DNA of 36,588 nucleotides, from assembly GCF_000956595.1 (NCBI RefSeq), contig NZ_JYOO01000046.1, positions 1-36,588 on the forward strand, given 5' to 3'. A program made the position numbers and the translations under genes. Of the stretch, positions 1 through 8,190 are shown piece after piece. The notes under the pieces are model-generated. The model saw only the letters and a list, made by a program, of their open reading frames with translations, ran no database searches and had not been told where the DNA came from. The stretch is from Priestia aryabhattai B8W22 (GTDB lineage Bacteria; Bacillota; Bacilli; Bacillales; Bacillaceae_H). Numbering within the stretch: the stretch's first letter is position 1; every line of letters begins with the position of its first letter.

Positions 1-6
1 TTTATT

Positions 7-35
7 ATCTTATCAAGTTATCAACGTAATGTCAA
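7..35 (-). promoter_or_regulatory. Sigma-A promoter, rRNA P2-like, pointing off the left edge
   Basis: On the minus strand there is TTGACA (30-35), a 17-bp spacer and TAAGAT (7-12), so transcription would start at about the window edge. The stretch AAAGTTG just before the -35 box resembles what I remember of Bacillus rRNA operon P2 promoters. The driven gene lies outside the window. Confidence 0.7.
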
Positions 36-98
36 CAACTTTTTAAAATTCTTTTTTTCAGCTTCGTTGTTACCGTTATGTCTCAACGACGCTTTATA

Positions 99-127
99 AT
101 AATATAACGCTTTTCATATAAAGTCAA
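99..127 (-). promoter_or_regulatory. Sigma-A promoter, rRNA P1-like, tandem with the one at 7-35
   Basis: On the minus strand TTGACT (122-127), a 17-bp spacer and TATTAT (99-104) form a near-consensus promoter. Its -10 box lies 92 bp from that of the second promoter, close to the P1-P2 spacing of Bacillus rRNA operons. No coding start lies between them, which suits a stable-RNA operon beyond the left edge. The rRNA itself is not visible. Confidence 0.65.
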
Positions 128-160
128 TATGTTTCAAGAAAAAAATAATTTCTTTCTCTT

Positions 161-195
161 GTTTAACTACTTCCCTTACTGAGAAGTAGTTAAAC
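161..195. repeat. Perfect 13-bp inverted repeat upstream of the leftward promoters
   Basis: GTTTAACTACTTC (161-173) and its exact complement (183-195) flank a 9-nt centre. No clear T-run follows directly on either strand, so it is not a textbook terminator. It lies between the ykfC-like gene terminator and the leftward tandem promoters and could be a back-up terminator or a protein site. Confidence 0.6.
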
Positions 196-241
196 GTAAA
201 TAAACTAAATTTTCTAATTTTTTATACTTTATATTAAAAAA

Positions 242-265
242 GAAGCTCTTCACAAAAAGAGCTTC
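242..265 (-). terminator. Intrinsic terminator of the ykfB/ykfC-like operon
   Basis: A 9-bp stem (GAAGCTCTT/AAGAGCTTC) with a 6-nt loop is followed on the minus strand by a run of T. It sits 17 bp beyond the NlpC/P60 stop codon. Confidence 0.85.
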
Positions 266-281
266 CTTCTTATCTTACTGA

Positions 282-1295
282 TTAAGGTAAATAACGACGT
301 GCACCTGCATACTCTTCAATATATCCCTTCGTGTTTAAAGGAATAATCTCTACTGTCCGCTCGGAGTTCGGCGAATGAATCATCATGCCATCTCCCGCAT
401 ACATTGCTACATGGTGGACGCTTCCTTTTCCTTGGTTATAGGCAAAGAATAATAAGTCTCCAGGTTGAAGGTTGTTCATCTCTACTGGTTTTCCTGCTCG
501 AGACTGTGGCCCTGAGTCACGTGGAATCGTAATACCATGGGACTGGTACATCGTAAACGTAAATCCAGAGCAGTCAAATCCAAAACCACTCATGCCAGCC
601 CATAAATATGGAAGGTTTAAAAATGCCTTTCCACTTTCAACAAGCTCCGTCCCAGTTGGTACAGGAATATCTTTTTGAGACGCGTAGATTTTTCCTGTTT
701 TTGCAGAAATCCATGCTGTCTTTCCATTTGGTTTTAATACTTTATATGCACTCTTTGATTTTGTCAAAAGAGGTAAGCGCGTGTTATAGCTAACTTCAAT
801 GCCTTTCTTTTTTAAAGAAGGAGAATGATATAAATACGTAGTGGGAGCTGTCACCATTACAAAAGGATCCTTTGCATACTGGTCGTACCTTTTGCTATAG
901 GCTAGCTGCTTATTAGGCATCCATCCGGGATATCCTAATTCATTTCGAGAAGTAGGCTGTCCGTCTACAGCTACTTTTACCCAGTCTCCTTGTCTCTCTA
1001 AAACCGTTACTTTGTTTCCATATAACGCTTGTGTCTCAAGCATTCCGTCGCTAGATAACTGCTGCTTCTGTTTCAAATCCATCGATGTGGTCCACTTTTT
1101 CATATCTACCGGATTGGTAGCTGACGGGGCGTCCACTTCACGCAAGATGTTTGGTGCTGTCCACAGAGTAGCTGCTGCGACATCTATATAAGCAGTTTCT
1201 TTTTCTTCAGAAGCATGAACTAAAGGAACTGCACTGACCCCAAATGTAGCTAAAATAACTGTTGTTGCCGTCAAAAGCCAACGTTTTATATTCAT
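282..1295 (-). CDS. ykfC: Secreted NlpC/P60 endopeptidase, YkfC-like (gamma-D-Glu-diamino acid)
   Basis: A 337-residue protein with an N-terminal signal peptide (about 1-28), two SH3-like segments (about 35-205) and a C-terminal NlpC/P60 peptidase. The likely catalytic set is C242 in FDCSGF, H295 in SVHHVAMY and H307 in MIHSPN, matching the Cys-His-His arrangement known for YkfC. The family cleaves the gamma-D-Glu to diamino-acid bond in L-Ala-D-Glu-containing murein peptides, releasing L-Ala-D-Glu for the epimerase encoded just upstream. The ATG is preceded by AGAAGGAGAG at good spacing. It is the last gene of a minus-strand run with the epimerase (32-bp gap) and a DUF819 protein. The activity is inferred from motifs and context. 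Confidence 0.85.
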   Translation of the reverse strand: MNIKRWLLTATTVILATFGVSAVPLVHASEEKETAYIDVAAATLWTAPNILREVDAPSATNPVDMKKWTTSMDLKQKQQLSSDGMLETQALYGNKVTVLERQGDWVKVAVDGQPTSRNELGYPGWMPNKQLAYSKRYDQYAKDPFVMVTAPTTYLYHSPSLKKKGIEVSYNTRLPLLTKSKSAYKVLKPNGKTAWISAKTGKIYASQKDIPVPTGTELVESGKAFLNLPYLWAGMSGFGFDCSGFTFTMYQSHGITIPRDSGPQSRAGKPVEMNNLQPGDLLFFAYNQGKGSVHHVAMYAGDGMMIHSPNSERTVEIIPLNTKGYIEEYAGARRYLP

Positions 1296-1327
1296 CGTCT
1301 CTCTCCTTCTACTATATTACTATCTTT

Positions 1328-2401
1328 TTATTTTGAGATAGGAACGGTGATTTCTCCTATTCCGGGAAGATCTGATAAGAAAACCTCTTGACCGCTGTAC
1401 TTTAATACATCCAGTTCAGCTGAAAGCCAAAGAGGAGCATCTAAGTCAAAATACGTGATATTCGGATGAGCGGCTGCCAGATGAGCAGCTGCTCCAACCG
1501 AAAGTGATGGTTCCATCATGCTTCCAATCATACACGCAACACCGTTCGCCTCAGCAATACTTGCGATTTTTCTTGCTTCATTAATTCCTCCGCACTTCAT
1601 TAGCTTAATATTTAAAAGATCCACGTATCTTCCGCTTACAAGCTTTAATGCATCTTTGGCAGAAAATAGACTCTCATCTGCCATAATGGGTACGTTTACT
1701 CGTTCAGTCACAAACTTTAACCCTTCCCAATCATGAGCAGCAACAGGCTGTTCTACCAGCTCAATACCAAAATTGAGAGCTTCCATTTCATTAATTAATT
1801 GCACTGCTTGCTTTGGAGTCCATCCTTGATTTGCATCCAAACGAAGTTTTACACGATCCGGAATGACAGATCGAATATGTTTGATTCGCTCAAGGTCTAG
1901 CTCAGGAATTGAACCTACCTTTACTTTTAAAATATCAAATCCGTCCGCTGCACTTTTTTGTGCGTCTTCAGCCATTTTCTCAGGTGTATCCACACTTATT
2001 GTCATACACGTAGAGATAGGCTGCTTATCGCCCAAGAAAGCATATAAAGGAATTTTGAGGAGTTTTGTATAAGCATCATGCAAAGCGATATCGGCAGCCG
2101 CTTTAGCACTTGAATTGTGAATGCAGCAGCTTTGAATCTTTTTTAAGAGTTTTTGAAACTGACGTATATCCTCCCCTACTAACGCTAGTTTAATAGGTCC
2201 TTGAAGTGCAGCTTGAATGCCTTCTAAAGAATCGCCTGTAATAACATATGTTGGCGAAGCCGCTCCTTTTCCTTTTATTCCGTTTTCTAACTGAATTTCT
2301 ACACTTATGCTGTCTATCTCTGTTGCTGTTCGAAGCGCTGTTTTAAACGGAACGAGCAGTGGAACGGTTTGATGCTTTACAGTTATATCTTTAATTATCA
2401 T
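1328..2401 (-). CDS. ykfB: L-Ala-D/L-Glu (dipeptide) epimerase, enolase superfamily, YkfB-like
   Basis: A 357-residue muconate-lactonizing-type enolase-superfamily protein. It shows the KxK pair (K159/K161), metal ligands D189 (LRLDANQG), E217 (VEQPV) and D242 (MADES), and the opposite base lysine in NIKLMKCGG (K266). This is the layout of dipeptide epimerases that turn L-Ala-D-Glu from cell wall into L-Ala-L-Glu for catabolism. I place the start at the ATG at 2401 because AAAGGAAG sits 8-9 nt before it. An in-frame GTG at 2428 would put the ribosome site inside the coding region. It lies between the DUF819 membrane protein and the NlpC/P60 peptidase, consistent with a murein-peptide salvage operon. 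Substrate range cannot be read from sequence alone. Confidence 0.87.
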   Translation of the reverse strand: MIIKDITVKHQTVPLLVPFKTALRTATEIDSISVEIQLENGIKGKGAASPTYVITGDSLEGIQAALQGPIKLALVGEDIRQFQKLLKKIQSCCIHNSSAKAAADIALHDAYTKLLKIPLYAFLGDKQPISTCMTISVDTPEKMAEDAQKSAADGFDILKVKVGSIPELDLERIKHIRSVIPDRVKLRLDANQGWTPKQAVQLINEMEALNFGIELVEQPVAAHDWEGLKFVTERVNVPIMADESLFSAKDALKLVSGRYVDLLNIKLMKCGGINEARKIASIAEANGVACMIGSMMEPSLSVGAAAHLAAAHPNITYFDLDAPLWLSAELDVLKYSGQEVFLSDLPGIGEITVPISK

Positions 2402-2460
2402 TTCAATCGCTTCCTTTCGATTCAGCACAAATATTCTTTTATACGTATTTTGGTTTATTC

Positions 2461-3627
2461 TTAGATCGTCCCTAAAATTTTGGCGATCATCATACCAAAA
2501 TAAGTACCTAAGAAGGAACCCATCAGAGCCATAATGACTCCTACAGGAATCAGTGCACGGTTATAAGCAGCTGCAAGCATTGGAGCAGACGCCATTCCGC
2601 CAATATTAGCTAAACTTGCTACCCCGAGCGTAAATAAATCATATTTAAATAGTTTAGCTAGCAGCAGCATGATCACTAAGTGCACGAACATAATGAGAAA
2701 ACCAGATACTAAGTAAATAGGAGCCTGAGCTAAATTTGAAAAATCTGATTGGGAAGCAATTAGCGCTACAACGATGTATAACATAACATTGGATACATCG
2801 AGCGTACCTGGAATTTTTGCCGCTGGGGTTACAGCAAGTACTAAACCAACGACAGATGCAATCATAATCGTCCAGCTCGTTGCATTAATAACGGCCCCCA
2901 CTTCAGGCAAACGCCCTCCGATAAATGTAGATAATGCCGAAACGAACAAACCTAGACCAAGCAAATAAAGAAGATGCTGAAACTGAGGACCTTCTTTTTT
3001 GCTTTCAGACGTTGCTGCGACTTCATCTATACTATTCTCAATAAAGCTGACGTCTGCTTTTGTCCATTTATTAAATTTAGATGCAAATGGTACAAGCCAA
3101 AACATAAACATAACCCATACGGCATAGTTAATCGTATCCATCATAAGAGCGTAGCCAAATATATTTTCTGGAACATCCAAGATCCCTTGGAGGGCAACCA
3201 TGTTAGCTGATCCCCCGGTCCAGCTTCCTGATAAAGCCCCAAAAGCTTTCCACGTATCCTCTACATAGAAATTCTTAAAGATGGCATAGACTAGGATAAA
3301 ACCTATCATTATACTAAAAACCGCAACGATGAACCCTCCCAGCATTCTTGGCCCAAGTTTAATTACACTTCGAACATCACACTTTAGGAGCATAAGCATC
3401 AGCATAGCAGGAAGAAGTGCATTTTTAACGCCCGTATACATGGAGGCATTTGACTCGCTGTCCCCAAATAATCCAGCCGTTTGCATAAGAGCAGCTCCTA
3501 TATAAATAAGTACAATACCTGGAATAAACTTAAAAAATCGATTGGCTTTAAATCTTTTTTCAATTCCTACCATGAGCGCCGCAAAGGCAGTTAACACACT
3601 CACATACATAAATCCATCTTGAATCAT
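2461..3627 (-). CDS. DUF819 family multi-pass membrane protein (YjcL-like)
   Basis: A 388-residue integral membrane protein with about 11 hydrophobic segments. I recognise it as DUF819, the family of B. subtilis YjcL, from features such as SGSWTGGSANM and LANIGGMASAP. Glycine-rich re-entrant-like stretches suggest a transporter, but no substrate is established. It is the first gene before the epimerase and endopeptidase, with 59 bp to the epimerase start, so uptake or export of a murein-derived peptide or amino acid is a reasonable inference. The ATG follows GAAGGGGGAA. Only about 90 bp separate it from the DUF3870 gene and that gap contains a terminator, so it may be read by leakage or by a weak promoter I could not identify. 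Confidence 0.75.
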   Translation of the reverse strand: MIQDGFMYVSVLTAFAALMVGIEKRFKANRFFKFIPGIVLIYIGAALMQTAGLFGDSESNASMYTGVKNALLPAMLMLMLLKCDVRSVIKLGPRMLGGFIVAVFSIMIGFILVYAIFKNFYVEDTWKAFGALSGSWTGGSANMVALQGILDVPENIFGYALMMDTINYAVWVMFMFWLVPFASKFNKWTKADVSFIENSIDEVAATSESKKEGPQFQHLLYLLGLGLFVSALSTFIGGRLPEVGAVINATSWTIMIASVVGLVLAVTPAAKIPGTLDVSNVMLYIVVALIASQSDFSNLAQAPIYLVSGFLIMFVHLVIMLLLAKLFKYDLFTLGVASLANIGGMASAPMLAAAYNRALIPVGVIMALMGSFLGTYFGMMIAKILGTI

Positions 3628-3673
3628 TTATTCTTCCCCCTTCATCTCCACGAAAATGTTTTTATACAAAACA

Positions 3674-3711
3674 AAATCCAGCCTAACGTTTGAAAACGTC
3701 AGGCTGGATTT
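3674..3711 (-). terminator. Intrinsic terminator after the DUF3870 gene
   Basis: An 18-bp arm AAATCCAGCCT.ACGTTT pairs with its complement (one mismatch or G-U pair) around a 2-nt centre. On the minus strand the T-rich sequence TTTTGTTTTG follows. It separates the DUF3870 gene from the DUF819 gene. Confidence 0.8.
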
Positions 3712-3720
3712 CGTCTAGGT

Positions 3721-4044
3721 CTATGTAGACAAAGCAGCTGTTATTTGCTGATATTTTTTCTGTGCATCATAAAACGCTACCACCAGCGCTTTTTGGGAAG
3801 ACCCAAAGTAGCGGCTGTTAATTTCGTCTGTAAGGGTGGGATCACTTATGTGACGTCCAATAAAAATCGATTGAACAAATCGAACGGTCAGCTCAATCGT
3901 CGCTGAGCATTCCACATCAATAATTTTCCCATTTGTTTTATCAACTACCAATCCTAAAAAATACTGATTGAACTTTTTAGTGATCGGATTGCTTTGAGGA
4001 GCTTTGGCATCTCCAATAATGTAGATAGTATCTTGATCATACAT
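3721..4044 (-). CDS. DUF3870 family protein
   Basis: A 107-residue cytosolic protein without signal or membrane segments. The ITGDAKAP-like start (IIGDAKAPQSNPIT), the central DVECSATIELT and the FVQSIFIGR segment match my memory of the DUF3870 family, whose function is unknown. The ATG is preceded by TTAGGAGGAAT. Upstream are a good promoter (4160-4188) and a cre-like site inside the leader. A strong terminator follows, so it is a short transcription unit that may leak into the DUF819-ykfB-ykfC genes. A link to amino-acid or murein-peptide metabolism is inference from neighbours only. Confidence 0.7.
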   Translation of the reverse strand: MYDQDTIYIIGDAKAPQSNPITKKFNQYFLGLVVDKTNGKIIDVECSATIELTVRFVQSIFIGRHISDPTLTDEINSRYFGSSQKALVVAFYDAQKKYQQITAALST

Positions 4045-4121
4045 AATTTTTTATTCCTCCTAAAAGAGCTAACAGACGATGCTAGGGACCGGCAAATGAA
4101 CGTTTGCGGAGCTACGCAACA

Positions 4122-4135
4122 TGTATTCGCTTTCA
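4122..4135 (-). promoter_or_regulatory. Candidate CcpA (cre) site in the DUF3870 leader
   Basis: TGAAAGCGAATACA on the minus strand fits TGNAANCGNWWNCA at every fixed position. It lies about 20-30 nt downstream of the predicted start of the 4160-4188 promoter, where CcpA would act as a roadblock. Confidence 0.5.
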
Positions 4136-4159
4136 CAAGGAACATTATAATCTATTCTC

Positions 4160-4188
4160 AATATATCATCTATAAAACAATTTCACAA
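4160..4188 (-). promoter_or_regulatory. Sigma-A promoter for the DUF3870 gene
   Basis: TTGTGA (4183-4188), 17-bp spacer, TATATT (4160-4165) on the minus strand, giving a leader of roughly 110 nt. Confidence 0.5.
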
Positions 4189-4234
4189 TATAAATTTTAT
4201 ACTATTCAGAATAAAAAATTTTTTATCCTGTAAA

Positions 4235-4262
4235 AAAGGCCGTATGAATACATACGGCCTTT
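4235..4262 (-). terminator. Intrinsic terminator of the ugp operon
   Basis: AAAGGCCGTATG and its complement form a stem with a short centre, followed by T-rich sequence on the minus strand. It lies 5 bp beyond the ugpQ stop codon. Confidence 0.85.
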
Positions 4263-4267
4263 CTACG

Positions 4268-5005
4268 TCATCCTTTGAACATTATAGAGAAAAAACGGTT
4301 AGGGTAATCTGTCATTACTACTTCTACTGAAGCCTGCTGGAGCTTTAAGAGGTCCTCCATTTCATTAATCGTATATACTCGTAAGTCTAATCCTTCTTGC
4401 TTTGCTTTTTTCCCGTATGGAGAAAGAGCAAACGACATATCACAGTGTAGATGCGCTCCAATCGATTTCGCTTTTCCAATCGCCTCCTCGCTCACCCCTT
4501 CAAATAAAAAACCTGTTGGTATATATGAATGGAGAGATCTCACTTTAGCCAAGCTATCATAGTTAAAAGATGACAAAATAACTTGATCTTCTAAATCAAA
4601 CTCATCGATTAGACGAAGAACTTTTTCTTCAAGTTTTGGATAGTAAATTCGGTCATTTTTTAACTCAATATTCACCGTTAATTTTGTCTTTTTGTCCGTC
4701 ATCCACTCAAACACTTCTACTAAAGTTGGAATCGATTGTTTAGAAAAACGAGAGTCATACCAACTTCCAGCATCGAATAAACGCAGCTGTTTGTATGAAA
4801 ATTCTTGAACATACCCCATTCCATTCGTCGTTCTGTCAATTCGTTCATCGTGAATAACTACTATTTCCCCGTCTTTTGTTAATTGTACATCTAATTCAAT
4901 ACCTGCAACTTGCATTTTCCTAGCTTCTTCAAATGCAATCATTGTATTTTCAGGATATCGTCCGCTAAAGCCGCGATGCGCATAAAGATCAATTGAAGTA
5001 TTCAT
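4268..5005 (-). CDS. ugpQ: Glycerophosphodiester phosphodiesterase, cytoplasmic UgpQ type
   Basis: A 245-residue TIM-barrel GDPD protein. The N-terminal AHRGFSGRYPENT, the metal-binding ELDVQLTKDG and the VIHDERIDRTTNG motif (general acid/base His and phosphate-binding residues) are all present. There is no signal peptide, so it should act in the cytosol, hydrolysing imported glycerophosphodiesters to sn-glycerol 3-phosphate and an alcohol. It follows the ABC transporter genes for that class of substrate. A terminator-like hairpin (5045-5079) separates it from ugpB, so it may be made at a lower level. The ATG has GGGGAG about 10 nt upstream. Confidence 0.88.
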   Translation of the reverse strand: MNTSIDLYAHRGFSGRYPENTMIAFEEARKMQVAGIELDVQLTKDGEIVVIHDERIDRTTNGMGYVQEFSYKQLRLFDAGSWYDSRFSKQSIPTLVEVFEWMTDKKTKLTVNIELKNDRIYYPKLEEKVLRLIDEFDLEDQVILSSFNYDSLAKVRSLHSYIPTGFLFEGVSEEAIGKAKSIGAHLHCDMSFALSPYGKKAKQEGLDLRVYTINEMEDLLKLQQASVEVVMTDYPNRFFSIMFKG

Positions 5006-5044
5006 TGTCCTCTATCTCCCCTAACTAGTCATTCACTAAGTAAA

Positions 5045-5079
5045 AAGCTCGTCCTCAAAATAACTTGAAAGACGAGCTT
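5045..5079 (-). terminator. Intrinsic terminator between ugpB and ugpQ
   Basis: A 9-bp stem (AAGCTCGTC/GACGAGCTT), extended by further partial pairing, ends in TTTTTA on the minus strand. It would cut transcription after ugpB and let only part continue into ugpQ. Confidence 0.75.
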
Positions 5080-5091
5080 CGTAATCATACG

Positions 5092-6432
5092 TTATTTTTG
5101 ATTGGCTACTTCTAATGCTCTATTTGTTTCTTTTGCTGCTTGATCAAGTGCTCTTTTTGGCTTTACTCCTTGATACAGGCTTTCCATTCCTGTTACTACC
5201 TTTTGACGCGATTCAGGAAACACAGAAATTAAAGCACCCTGTGTCGCTGACGTAGACTTTGTTTCACGAAGCTGATCAACCGTTACTTTTAACTGCGGAT
5301 ATTTCTCCCACTCTTTTTTTACAATATCTTGTTCATACGCTTTTGGGTTAACTGCAAAGTATCCACTTTCTACATGCCATTTTGCTTGAACTTCTGGTGT
5401 TGCTAAATATTTCATGAAGTCCCATGCTGCTTTTGATGTTTCATCACTGATGCCTTTAGACATCCATAAAGATGCTCCGCCGATAGCTACTCCTTGGCGA
5501 TCCTCTTCTTTTGGAACCGGAATATAAGATACACCTACATCAAATGGAGCATTGTCTACTAATGTTTTAATACCTGCTGATGAGTCTAGGAACATTGCAA
5601 TTTTTTTAGATTGAAAGGCTGCGCGCATATCATCCCAGTTTTGCCCTACGTTGTAAAATGTACCTTCTTTGTACATATCATTGATTAAATTAAATGCGTT
5701 TTGTCCTTCTTTTCCATTAAATACTGCCTTCTCAGCATCACCTTTACGGCCGTTTTCATGATCCACATACAAACCGCCTTGAGAAGCAACTAGCTCTTCA
5801 AAGAACCATCCGTAATTTAGAATTGAAAAACCGTATTGCGATGTTTTATTTCCTTGTTTTTCTGTTAATTTCTTTGCAGCTGCCTTTAATTCATCATACG
5901 TTTTTGGAGGATTTTCAGGATCTAACCCTGCTTTTTTAAAAGCATCTTTGTTGTAAACAAGAACAGGTGTTGAAGAGTTGAACGGCATTGAATATTGCTT
6001 TCCATCTACTTGGTAATAGCTTGAAATGTTTTTCTCCCACTGTGAAGTATCATAGTGGTCTTGATCGATAAACTTTTGAACAGGCTGAATCTTGCCGCTG
6101 TCTATCATGAATTTCGTTCCTACTTCGAACGTTTGCATAATAGCCGGTGCATCCTTTGTTCCTGCTACTGTATTAAATTTTGTTTGTGCCTCCTCATACG
6201 TTCCTTGGAAAACAGGCTTTACTTCGACTTTGTCCTGAGATTTATTGTACTCATCGACAATTTTATTGAGTGATTTTTCAAGATCACCGCTCATAGCGTG
6301 CCAAAATACGACTTCTGTTTTACCTGATGCTGTTTTTTTTGTTTCTTGCGCTTCCGAAGAACCAGTTGAATTTGAGCAAGCACCTAGAATAACTAGCAAG
6401 CATGCCGTTACGATAGCCAATATCTTTTTCAT
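5092..6432 (-). CDS. ugpB: ABC transporter substrate-binding lipoprotein, UgpB-like
   Basis: A 446-residue family-1 solute-binding protein. The N-terminus has a basic start, hydrophobic stretch and lipobox LGAC with the acylated cysteine at residue 19, so the mature protein would be anchored outside the membrane. It would capture the substrate for the UgpA/UgpE/UgpC transporter; glycerol 3-phosphate or glycerophosphodiesters are inferred from GlpP and UgpQ in the operon, not from binding residues. The start is the ATG at 6432, with AGGAGAG 8 nt upstream. An upstream in-frame start at 6459 would overlap the ugpE end and spoil the signal peptide. The gap to ugpE is 13 bp. Confidence 0.85.
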   Translation of the reverse strand: MKKILAIVTACLLVILGACSNSTGSSEAQETKKTASGKTEVVFWHAMSGDLEKSLNKIVDEYNKSQDKVEVKPVFQGTYEEAQTKFNTVAGTKDAPAIMQTFEVGTKFMIDSGKIQPVQKFIDQDHYDTSQWEKNISSYYQVDGKQYSMPFNSSTPVLVYNKDAFKKAGLDPENPPKTYDELKAAAKKLTEKQGNKTSQYGFSILNYGWFFEELVASQGGLYVDHENGRKGDAEKAVFNGKEGQNAFNLINDMYKEGTFYNVGQNWDDMRAAFQSKKIAMFLDSSAGIKTLVDNAPFDVGVSYIPVPKEEDRQGVAIGGASLWMSKGISDETSKAAWDFMKYLATPEVQAKWHVESGYFAVNPKAYEQDIVKKEWEKYPQLKVTVDQLRETKSTSATQGALISVFPESRQKVVTGMESLYQGVKPKRALDQAAKETNRALEVANQK

Positions 6433-6445
6433 CACATTCACTCTC

Positions 6446-7258
6446 CTATTTAATTGCACCTTGGGTTAATCCTTTTTGAAGACGTTTTTGACCTAGGAAT
6501 AATAGTAATAATGTCGGTAAGATAACAACAACGACAGCGGCCATAACCACGCCCCAATCAGTTGAAATCTCCTGTGTTTGCATTTGCTTTAAACCAATCT
6601 GAACGGTACGAACATCCTCCGTATTTGTCACTAATAGTGGCCATAAATACATATTCCATGTTGTTAAAAAGCTATATACACCAAGCGTAACTAGACTTGT
6701 TTTAGACACAGGGAGCACGACGTTCCAAAAGAAACGAAAGCGGCTGACCCCTGCAACTTGTGAAGCTTCATATAACTCATTCGGAATGGTTTTAAACTGT
6801 TGACGCAATAAAAATGTCCCAAACGCTAAAGCAAAAAAAGGAATCGTTAATCCTAAATAGCTATTAATCCATCCTAGCTTTTGTGCTGTTAAAAAGTTAG
6901 GAACCATCGTGGCTTCCCATGGAATCATCATCGTAGAAATAAAGAGAAAGAAAATAGCATCTCTTCCTTTAAATTTAATAAATACAAATGCAAAAGCAGC
7001 CAAACTCGAAACTAACAGTTGCCCAGCCATTACGAAGATAGACACTGCAAAACTGTTAATTAAATAATGAAGCAGCGGAACTTTTTCAAAAGCATCCCGA
7101 TAGTTTTCAAATGAAAAAGATGACGGCCAAATCTTTCCTTCCAACACTTCCGCTCCACTCATAAAACTAATGGAAAAAGCGTATAGAATAGGAAACATCA
7201 ATACTAAAGTAGCTGCAATGAGTAGCAAGTAAGTTGTCCATTTTCTCGTGATGCTCAT
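6446..7258 (-). CDS. ugpE: ABC transporter permease, MalG/UgpE type
   Basis: A 270-residue inner-membrane permease with six hydrophobic segments. The cytoplasmic EAA loop ELYEASQVAGVSRFRFFWNVVLPVSK contacts the ATPase. The start ATG overlaps the ugpA stop by 4 nt (ATGA), indicating translational coupling. With UgpA it should form the channel of a carbohydrate-class importer, assigned to glycerol-3-phosphate compounds by context. Confidence 0.86.
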   Translation of the reverse strand: MSITRKWTTYLLLIAATLVLMFPILYAFSISFMSGAEVLEGKIWPSSFSFENYRDAFEKVPLLHYLINSFAVSIFVMAGQLLVSSLAAFAFVFIKFKGRDAIFFLFISTMMIPWEATMVPNFLTAQKLGWINSYLGLTIPFFALAFGTFLLRQQFKTIPNELYEASQVAGVSRFRFFWNVVLPVSKTSLVTLGVYSFLTTWNMYLWPLLVTNTEDVRTVQIGLKQMQTQEISTDWGVVMAAVVVVILPTLLLLFLGQKRLQKGLTQGAIK

Positions 7259-8190
7259 TGATAATGTACCTTCCTTTCCCCCAGCTTGAATTGAAGAGCG
7301 GTAACCAGTAGAATACAGAAAAACAAAATTGTAGCTTGAGCGCTCGCAGAACCAACATTATAGTTTACAAATGCATCTTTGTAGATTGAATAAACAATGA
7401 CATTTGTCGAATCTGTAGGTCCGCCTTTTGTTAAAATATCAATTTGTCCAAACGTTTGAAACGCGTTAATAAACGAAACGGTGATAATAAAAAACAGCGT
7501 TGGCGAAAGCATAGGAAGCGTAATTTTACGCAGCTGATACCAATAGCTAACTCCAGCAATACGTGCGTTTTCATACAGCTTTTCATCAATATTTTGTAAC
7601 CCGCCAAGTAAGATTAAAAAAGTAAACCCAATGTTCATCCAAATCGTAGAGATGGACACAGCAACCAATGCATACTTAGGATCTAATAACCACTGCACGT
7701 CATGAATCCCTACAAGGTTTAATACTTTATTGATAACCCCGATTGTCGGATTATACATAAACATCCAAATCACAGAAGAAGCCGCTACGCTCATTCCCAT
7801 GGTAGATGAAAACATTGTTCTGAAAAAACCAATTCCTTTCAGCTTTTCATTGGCGATTAACGCTAGGAACAATGCAATAATTAAACCAATAGGCACTGTG
7901 TAGAGTACAAATAGAAAAGTGGCTTTCATACTTTGCAAAAAGTTCGGATCTGTAAATAGATAAAAGAAATTTTGCAGTCCTACAAAATTTAAGGGGTTTC
8001 CCTGTGTGTCTGTAATAAAAAGACTTAAATATAAGGTCTTAATCATTGGGTAGAAAAGAAATACCCCAAATAACAACAATGATGGTAGCAAGTAAGATAA
8101 TCCTACAATAATATTAGGCATTGACTTCTTTTCTTTTGGATTTGATGAAACAGAAACAGGCGAGTTTGCTGTTTTGGTAACAGCATTCAT
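7255..8190 (-). CDS. ugpA: ABC transporter permease, MalF/UgpA type
   Basis: A 311-residue permease with six main membrane segments after a short polar, proline-containing cytosolic N-terminus. The EAA loop KLYENARIAGVSYWYQLRKITLP is present. I choose the ATG at 8190 because AAAGGGGG lies 7 nt upstream and because it overlaps the ugpC stop by 4 nt (ATGA), as ugpA and ugpE do. A longer frame starting at 8244 would run inside ugpC. It pairs with UgpE. Confidence 0.86.
   Translation of the reverse strand: MNAVTKTANSPVSVSSNPKEKKSMPNIIVGLSYLLPSLLLFGVFLFYPMIKTLYLSLFITDTQGNPLNFVGLQNFFYLFTDPNFLQSMKATFLFVLYTVPIGLIIALFLALIANEKLKGIGFFRTMFSSTMGMSVAASSVIWMFMYNPTIGVINKVLNLVGIHDVQWLLDPKYALVAVSISTIWMNIGFTFLILLGGLQNIDEKLYENARIAGVSYWYQLRKITLPMLSPTLFFIITVSFINAFQTFGQIDILTKGGPTDSTNVIVYSIYKDAFVNYNVGSASAQATILFFCILLVTALQFKLGERKVHYQ

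Noticed and set aside
3994-4233. 79-residue plus-strand frame over the DUF3870 leader
   Set aside because: No ribosome site; it overlaps the promoter and cre site of the opposite gene.
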